Shown in pieces: positions 45,640-64,000 of a stretch of 64,000 nucleotides of DNA. Every line of letters begins with the position of its first letter. Positions within the stretch are counted from its first letter, which is position 1. Position numbers and translations under genes: made by a program. Under the pieces are notes generated by a model. That model ran no database searches and was not told where the DNA came from. It worked only from the letters and a program-made list of their open reading frames with translations. Origin of the DNA: Hirundichthys speculiger (lineage: Eukaryota; Chordata; Actinopteri; Beloniformes; Exocoetidae); the NCBI GenBank assembly GCA_018398805.1, contig JAGFBZ010002136.1, forward strand, positions 62,001 to 126,000. The letters run 5' to 3'.

Positions 45640-46140
45640 CAAGGTAACCCAGGTAACCCAGGTAACCCAGGTAACCCATGTAACCAGGTCTGACAGGACC
45701 ATCACAGCAACGTCATGTCACTTCAACCACAGCACACATAAACAAACCGAGCACATAACCCCGGTGTCACTACAAGGGAGCAGGGCTAAAACTGCCTTAA
45801 ACTGCCTAAAAATACCTTGAACTGCCTTAAACGGCCTAAAACTGTTTAAAACGTTCTAAAACGGCCTAAAACGGCCTTAAACAGCCTAAAACGGCCTAAA
45901 ACTGCCTTAAACGGCCTCAAACAGGCTAAAACGGCCTAAAACAGCCTAAAAGGGTCTAAAACGGCCTAAAACAGGCTAAAACGGCCTAAAACGGCCTAAA
46001 ACTGCCTAAAACGGCCTAAAACAGCCTAAAAGGGTCTAAAACGGCCTAAAACGGCCTAAAATGCCTTTTAAACTGCCTAAAACTGCTTAAAACTGCCTAA
46101 AATGGCCTAAAACTGCCTAAAACTGCCTAAAACGCTTTTG
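45640..46140. repeat. Short-unit arrays upstream of popdc3
   Basis: GGTAACCCA units (45640-45685) and then about thirty 9-11-bp units of CCTAAAACGG and variants (45785-46135). Confidence 0.9.
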
Positions 46141-46194
46141 TATTCATCTTATTTTATGTTTACAACTGGCTAAGTAAAGTACACACTTTACATT

Positions 46195-46479
46195 GTTCAA
46201 GCAGGACCAGCCATTATTTATTATTATAATAAATAATAATAATAATTAATATGAATATAATAATAATTATTGGGTAAATGCCTGGCAATAGTCAGAAATT
46301 TATCTTGCAAATACTGGGTATTTACATGGTAATACTTGGTAATCACATGGAGAAAGTACTTATTTATTATAGTACTTAATTATTACTTAGTAAATACAGC
46401 TTATTACCAGGTTATTACCTGGTAAATACCTGGTTAATACTGGACTGTAAAAGGAAGCGTTACCAATAATAATAATAAC

Positions 46480-46557
<78 letters not shown>

Positions 46558-46585
46558 TATTATTATTATTATTATTATTATAAGT
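46195..46585. repeat. AAT microsatellite and TACCTGG-rich tract
   Basis: AAT/ATT tracts at 46213-46265 and 46465-46582 flank a stretch built of GGTAATAC/GGTAAATAC words. 46586-47315 is AT-rich with nothing recognisable. Confidence 0.85.
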
Positions 46586-47314
46586 ACACACATTTTCTAA
46601 TCATTCATATTGGTTTCATATTGGTAACATTTCATCTTACCTTTTTTTTCTTTAATATTTGGTCATTGTGATCATGAACAGTACTGGTCCAGAATGGATG
46701 GAGACTGGAAATTGATTCCACGACAGTTCAGTTCTCCTTTGACAAAATACGATTACATATCAATTTAAAGTAATCTAAAGTTGTCTTAAGCAAACTAAAA
46801 AGGAAACTAAAAATGATAAATAATAATATCGCATCACTTATCAAGTTTAAAAATATGTCTCTAGTCTAAGACACATTCTAAATTGGACAAAAACAAATTT
46901 ACTCGTTCGTGTGGACAGAAATTACATTAATGGCCACACATAAAAAGAAACTTATTTACTTATTTACTTTGTTTACGTGCATCCCATATTGGCAACTCTC
47001 TGTGTTACTTTCCTAATATTGCTGGGATTATAACGCACGTTCATAACCAGATCGGTGTATTCACGAACGAGACATCACACATAATAATACACACAGCAGA
47101 TCATGAATAACAGTTACATTTAATTCCGATCGGAGTGACTGAAGTCCGATCAAGGCGTAGCACGATTATTATCTCGTTGCTACGAATTGTGTGCCTATTG
47201 TCTGGTCACAAAATACTAATTTGCGGTCACAGAATAATAATTTGTCCCCACAAAAATGGTCATTTGAGGTCATTAAAAAAAAAAAATCTTTGCATCCATC
47301 CAGACATCGGGTTC

Positions 47315-48215
47315 AGAGCTGTTAGAAACTACAACATCCAGATTGTCAGCTGTTTGACGTCATCATAAAAACAGGAAGCACGAGAAGCAAGTGCTGTTAG
47401 ATCCAAAACATTTTGGAGTGATCTTGAGTTTCATTTTTTCAATGCTGCTAAATCTGTTTATTTACTTAACATTAAAGATATTATTAGTTACTTTGATTAT
47501 CCTAAAGATCGTGCTCTTGAACACTTAATGAATTTTATCATTATTTGCACTAAATTCTTTATTCACAAACAAAAATTTGCTGGTGCCACTCCTAAATTTG
47601 CCCCTTTTCTGCTAGAATTAAATTATCTCATAAAATCTCTTTATTTGATAAACAACAAAAAAAAGCAATATATTTTTAAGCAACTATGAAAAGTTTTTCC
47701 CTGTATCCTCTGACTAACCTTTTATTTATAACTGTCTTGACCGTTCCTTATTGTTATTGTTTATTTATTTATTTTATTCTCTATTTATTTACTTACTTAT
47801 CTTTATTATTATTAATATTATGACAGTTACCTTGTTTATATTATGACTTCTTATTCATACTATATAATTTCATAATTTACTCCATTATTGTATGTGCTGT
47901 GCCATACCATTATATACCTTGTTGTTTGTTGTATAGCAAGTTTTGCTAATAAAGTTATTAAAAAGGAACAAAAAAACAAGTGCTGTTAGAAACTACAACA
48001 TCTACATTGTCAGCTGTTTTACGTCATCATAAAAACAGGAAGCACGAGAAGCAAGTGCTGTTAGAAACTACAACATCCACATTGACAGCTGTTTGACGTC
48101 ATCATAAAAACAGGAAGCACGAGAAGCAAGTGCTGTTAGAAACTACAACATCCACATTGACAGCTGTTTGACGTCACCATAAAAACAGGAAGCACGAGAA
48201 GCAAGTGTGGGAAGG
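47315..48215. repeat. 75-bp array with CRE motifs, upstream of hace1
   Basis: Four units of a 75-bp repeat (AGTGCTGTTAGAAACTACAA, then CAGCTGTTTGACGTCATCAT and CAGGAAGCACGAGAAGC). One lies at about 47315-47395; three run from 47978. TGACGTCA occurs at 47355, 48094 and 48169; the fourth unit has TTACGTCA at 48019. An L1 insertion separates unit one from the rest. Confidence 0.9.
47402..47976 (+). mobile_element. 5'-truncated L1-type insertion with 14-bp TSD
   Basis: Encodes the L1 C-terminal tail (WSDLEFHFFNAAKSVYLLNI, KDIISYFDYPKDRALEHLMN, FIIICTKFFIHKQKFAGATP), then a 3' UTR with AATAAA near 47950 and an A-rich end. CAAGTGCTGTTAGA is duplicated at 47388-47401 and 47977-47990, the mark of target-primed reverse transcription. 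Confidence 0.92.
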
Positions 48216-48386
48216 AAGGCAGCTTCAAGCTAAAACTAAACTGAATGTTTGACAGAGAAGTAGTCGACCATTGGTCAACGTTAATGGATAACGCACAGAA
48301 AAACGATATCTCAATTACAATCAAGTAATCGCAACTTAGTCGAGGCTTTGTTCTCGAGGTTCGGTCCGGTGGTCTGGTTGCTTATG

Positions 48387-60532
<12,146 letters not shown>

Positions 60533-60816
60533 GTAAGTTCACTATCATCAAGTCTCAGTGGTTCATGCTTGTTAAAATACAACCCTTAATCAGAAGAAGT
60601 TGGGTCACAGTTGAGTTTGGATCATTAATTAATTACATTTACACTGACTTTCAATCAATTATTAATGAAATCTAGATGTGATTTGGAGCGACCTTGATAA
60701 AATACAATGAAAGATTTAAAAGTTAACTGTCGATAAAAAAGCATCTGCACTATGTAAACTGTGCCTTGCTAAAAGGACATCTTTGCAATCCAACACTACC
60801 ATATTTTCCACACTAT

Positions 60817-61060
60817 GGGCCAATTCCAATCCTCCCTTAACCCTCAATCTCAACCCTCGCCACTAACCCTCAATCTTTGGCTTTCAATCTTGGCCCTCGA
60901 AAGTAAGTGTAAGGGCTATCCTGTGACTTAGAAATGGGACACCCCTGGAGCGTAGTTGAGTCTTCAGACTGTGGGGGGCGACCTTACACCAAAGCCATGT
61001 CCAGTCTGTCAAGATAATGACGACAACATAGGAGAAGAAGAAGTAGAAGAAGTGTACATA
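60817..61060. mobile_element. Partial relative of the 18341 element
   Basis: Starts GGGCCAATTCCAATCCTCCC and follows 18341 without its nested MITE, then ends in a GAAGAAG tract and TA tract, so the right end is missing. 60533-60816 is plain hace1 intron. Confidence 0.8.
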
Positions 61061-61072
61061 TATATATATATA

Positions 61073-61440
61073 TACAGTCATGGAAAAAATTATTAGACCA
61101 CCCTTGTTTTCTTCAGTTTCTTGGTCATTTTAATTCCTGGTACAACTAAAGGTACATTTGTTTGGACAAACATAACGATAACCACAAAGATTGCTCATAA
61201 GAGTTTTATTTAAGAGCTGATATCTTACCATTTTCCATGGTTTTCTTGATTATAACCTAAATCACTTAAGTTTTTACATCAATAGCTATGGCGTTGTACT
61301 GCCAAAAACACTGCTTTTATGCATTCAGTGTTTTCTTTTCTGTCTGTTTTAGTCACATGATGACGTTTACTGGTACCAGGTATTAAAATGAACAAGACAC
61401 TGAAGAAAATATGGTGGTCTAATAATTTTTTCCATGACTG

Positions 61441-61442
<2 letters not shown>
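61073..61442. mobile_element. Tc1-type MITE
   Basis: Full-length copy between TA tracts, TACAGTCATGG to CCATGACTGTA. Confidence 0.9.
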
Positions 61443-61485
<43 letters not shown>

Positions 61486-61510
61486 TAGATATATATATAT
61501 ATATATATAG

Positions 61511-61602
<92 letters not shown>
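61443..61602. repeat. TA microsatellite
   Basis: A TA tract with a few GATA interruptions. Confidence 0.95.
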
Positions 61603-61605
<3 letters not shown>

Positions 61606-62512
61606 GGTCAAAAGTTTTAGAACACCCCTATTTTTCCTGTTTTTATTTAAATTAAAGCGGGTCAAGTCCAGTGAATAACTTTAAATGGTACAAAGGTAAG
61701 CAGTAAACTGCCAGAGGTGGAAAAAAAGTTTAGATTGCCAAAACAAATTTCAGAGTCATAAAAAAAAGAGGGGTCTTTTTCAGTGATCAAGCAACAATGG
61801 ATGTAAATTAAGTCTTGAAATTTGATGCAAACAATTCCCACAGATGTCCCAACCTCTGTTGATTACTTACAAAGCTCTTAAGTAATCAACAGATTGCTGG
61901 ATCCAGAGTTGGTGACTTGTACAGAGCGACTGACACCCTGGACCAAAAGGGCTACGGCATTTTACAGAGCCATCCCGTACCTTCTCTGGTCTACGCCTAG
62001 TTGCTTAGGGGTTTCATCTTACAGCAAGATAATGATCCAAAAATACATCCTTTCTGTCAGAATGACCTTAAAAGAAAAAAAAACAAGACGGTCGGCTTCA
62101 AATGATGTAATGGCAGCCCTGTGTCCAGACCAGAACCCCATTGAGCTGGTTTGGGATGAACTGGAGAGAAAGATGAAAGCAAAACAACCTGCAAGTTCAA
62201 CACATTTCTGGAAACTTCTGACAGTGTTGGGAAGAACCTTCCCAACAATATTAGATTTCCATTGTAGAAAGAAAGCCACTAACACAAGTGTGTTTGTCTG
62301 TTATATCTGCAAAAAGTGGCGACTTTGATGACTCAAAGATTGTGGTTAAATTTTTGTAAAAGAGATTTCATGATATTTTTTTTTAAATATCTAATTGTTT
62401 ATTTGTTCTATACATTAATTTCAGATTACATTGAGACATTAAGCTATGTACTGTAAAATTACTATAGAAACTGGAAAAAACTGGGGGTGTCTAAAACTTT
62501 TGACCGGTAGTG
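61603..62512 (+). mobile_element. Degenerate Tc1 transposon
   Basis: Left end GGTCAAAAGTTTTAGAACAC and right end GTCTAAAACTTTTGACCGGT are inverted. The plus strand keeps transposase pieces, clearest at 62120-62235 (PDQNPIELVWDELERKMKAK, QPASSTHFWKLL), the region following the catalytic core. Frames are broken, so it is inactive. Confidence 0.85.
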
Positions 62513-62559
62513 TATATATATATATATATATATATATAAATATGTATAACCCAGGGATG

Positions 62560-63702
62560 CAGGGATGTAACGATATGGAAAATTTGACATCTCGATCATC
62601 GTGACCAAATTATCATGGTTTACGATATTATCACGATATTCCTAATTGCTGTACAAATGTCTAAAAAAAAACATACATTTAAATCATTTGACAAAATCTT
62701 GTGATTTTCTTGTCAGACTAAAACATCAGAAGCCAAAATCTTATCAAAATGAAACTTTCACATTAAACGGAGAAACAACTGGCACAGAAAGAGGTTTTAT
62801 TTTAAATGAACAAAATAAATAACAGGATCAAAGCTTATTTGTCTGGTGCAAATTTAAATAAACACTTGAACAACCATAGTAGGTCAAAATATGTAAACAA
62901 TTATCAGGAACAAAAATTATAGTGAAGTTCAAATGAAATAAACTTTTAACTTTAAGCTGAACCTTAAATACGTATAAATGTGTAAATAAAGAAACAGTTG
63001 TAAAGGAGCCAAATATATTGTTCTGAATTGTAGTTCACTCTGTGTGTCTGTGGGTGTCGCTGTGTTGTTACCTGAGGGTCAGGTATAAAGGTAGCTGCCC
63101 GTTATTGGTTAACTGTTGGACCCGGAAGGGCAAAAGGTTTTTTACCGCTGTGGCGCTAACTGCCGGCGTTATGGTTGTCGGATCAGTTAATGGAATAAAT
63201 TAATATTTTAACTGCGTCAGAAGAACATCTTTCCGGTCATTTTTAGATCAACACGCAACGCTGACGTTTACAAAATACGAGGTAGCGAAGCGCGTCAACC
63301 AGGTTACTCTTGGTCAAACATCTCAGTAGCTTGAAGCATTAGCCTTAGCTCCTTCAAGTTGCTTCTACAAATTACAATAACATGTAAACAAGCGCTCTGC
63401 AGACAGATAACTGTCCTCCACCAGTTGCCCAGACCTCGGATTTTATCATTTTAGTTGGTTGGTAAATGTCCTGTGTGCTATCACTGCTTTCCGCCATGCG
63501 AACGTTACGATGCCGATGTTACAAGCTACAAATTCACGCGAGACACAGTCGTGAGTCGCTCACAGACTTGAATGAGGCTGATATTACACATCCTGGTAAT
63601 CGGCTGCCATAATGAGATTAAGTCAAACATAAATGGTAAACGTTATTGTGTTAAATTTTACCGCGCTTTAGCGTAATACCAAAAAAACTGTTCCATCCCT
63701 AA
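62560..63702. mobile_element. Probable hAT-like element
   Basis: Left CAGGGATGTAACGATATGG and right CTGTTCCATCCCTA look like inverse hAT termini, with GATATTATCACGATATT words inside. No coding similarity is visible, and the TSD is obscured by TA tracts. A further end (TAGGGGTGGAACGGTACAGG) starts at 63971 and is cut by the window. Confidence 0.5.
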
Positions 63703-63758
63703 TATATACAACGTATATCTATATCTATATATCTATATATATATATATATATATATAT

Positions 63759-63835
<77 letters not shown>

Positions 63836-63877
63836 TATATATATATATAGATATATATATATAATATAGATATATAT

Positions 63878-63948
<71 letters not shown>

Positions 63949-63970
63949 CTCTATATATATATATATATAT
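63703..63970. repeat. TA microsatellite
   Basis: A TA tract with GATA and CTCT interruptions to nearly the window end. Confidence 0.95.
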
Positions 63971-64000
63971 TAGGGGTGGAACGGTACAGGTGGCTCACGT

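Overview
This is a eukaryotic window, almost certainly from a teleost (probably spiny-rayed) fish. The genes carry GT-AG introns and their predicted proteins match vertebrate families, while the filler is typical fish DNA: Tc1/mariner and hAT elements and their MITEs, L2-, L1- and R4/Rex6-like LINE fragments, long microsatellites and kilobase-scale minisatellites. Species cannot be settled from the sequence alone.

Layout. 1-690 is a 33-bp minisatellite. 1264-1804 (+) is an intronless FRAT/GBP-type GSK-3-binding gene in a CpG-rich block, with an apparent one-base frameshift. 9092-14856 (+) is preb (SEC12-type exchange factor for SAR1), ten segments of sequence giving nine coding exons and 430 residues, with a probable non-coding exon near 6.65-6.83 kb. 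14.9-21.3 kb is repeat-rich intergenic DNA between convergent genes. 21348-38152 (-) is bves (popdc1), whose introns hold four large tandem arrays and several transposons; its second exon carries a frameshift. 40643-45368 (-) is popdc3, three coding exons, 296 residues. 48387-60532 (+) is the 5' part of hace1 (first 138 residues, five exons), continuing beyond the window; its first intron holds a 5.9-kb 33-bp array.

Gene logic. bves and popdc3 are tandem Popeye-domain cAMP-binding membrane proteins of striated muscle, and hace1 lies head-to-head with popdc3, as expected from the conserved vertebrate HACE1-BVES-POPDC3 neighbourhood. preb (ER exit, COPII coat assembly) and frat (Wnt/GSK-3 signalling) have no evident functional link to them.

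No new enzymatic or defence system is visible. The most unusual material is how the tandem arrays arose and what they contain: about a hundred let-7 seed matches in the bves intron transcript, repeated E-box and TAATCC motifs in bves introns, a 75-bp array of CRE motifs upstream of hace1 split by an L1 insertion, and minisatellites that grew inside a SINE and inside a LINE reading frame. Array centres are rich in small indels, and two conserved exons are frameshifted, so part of this sequence may be imperfect consensus rather than biology.
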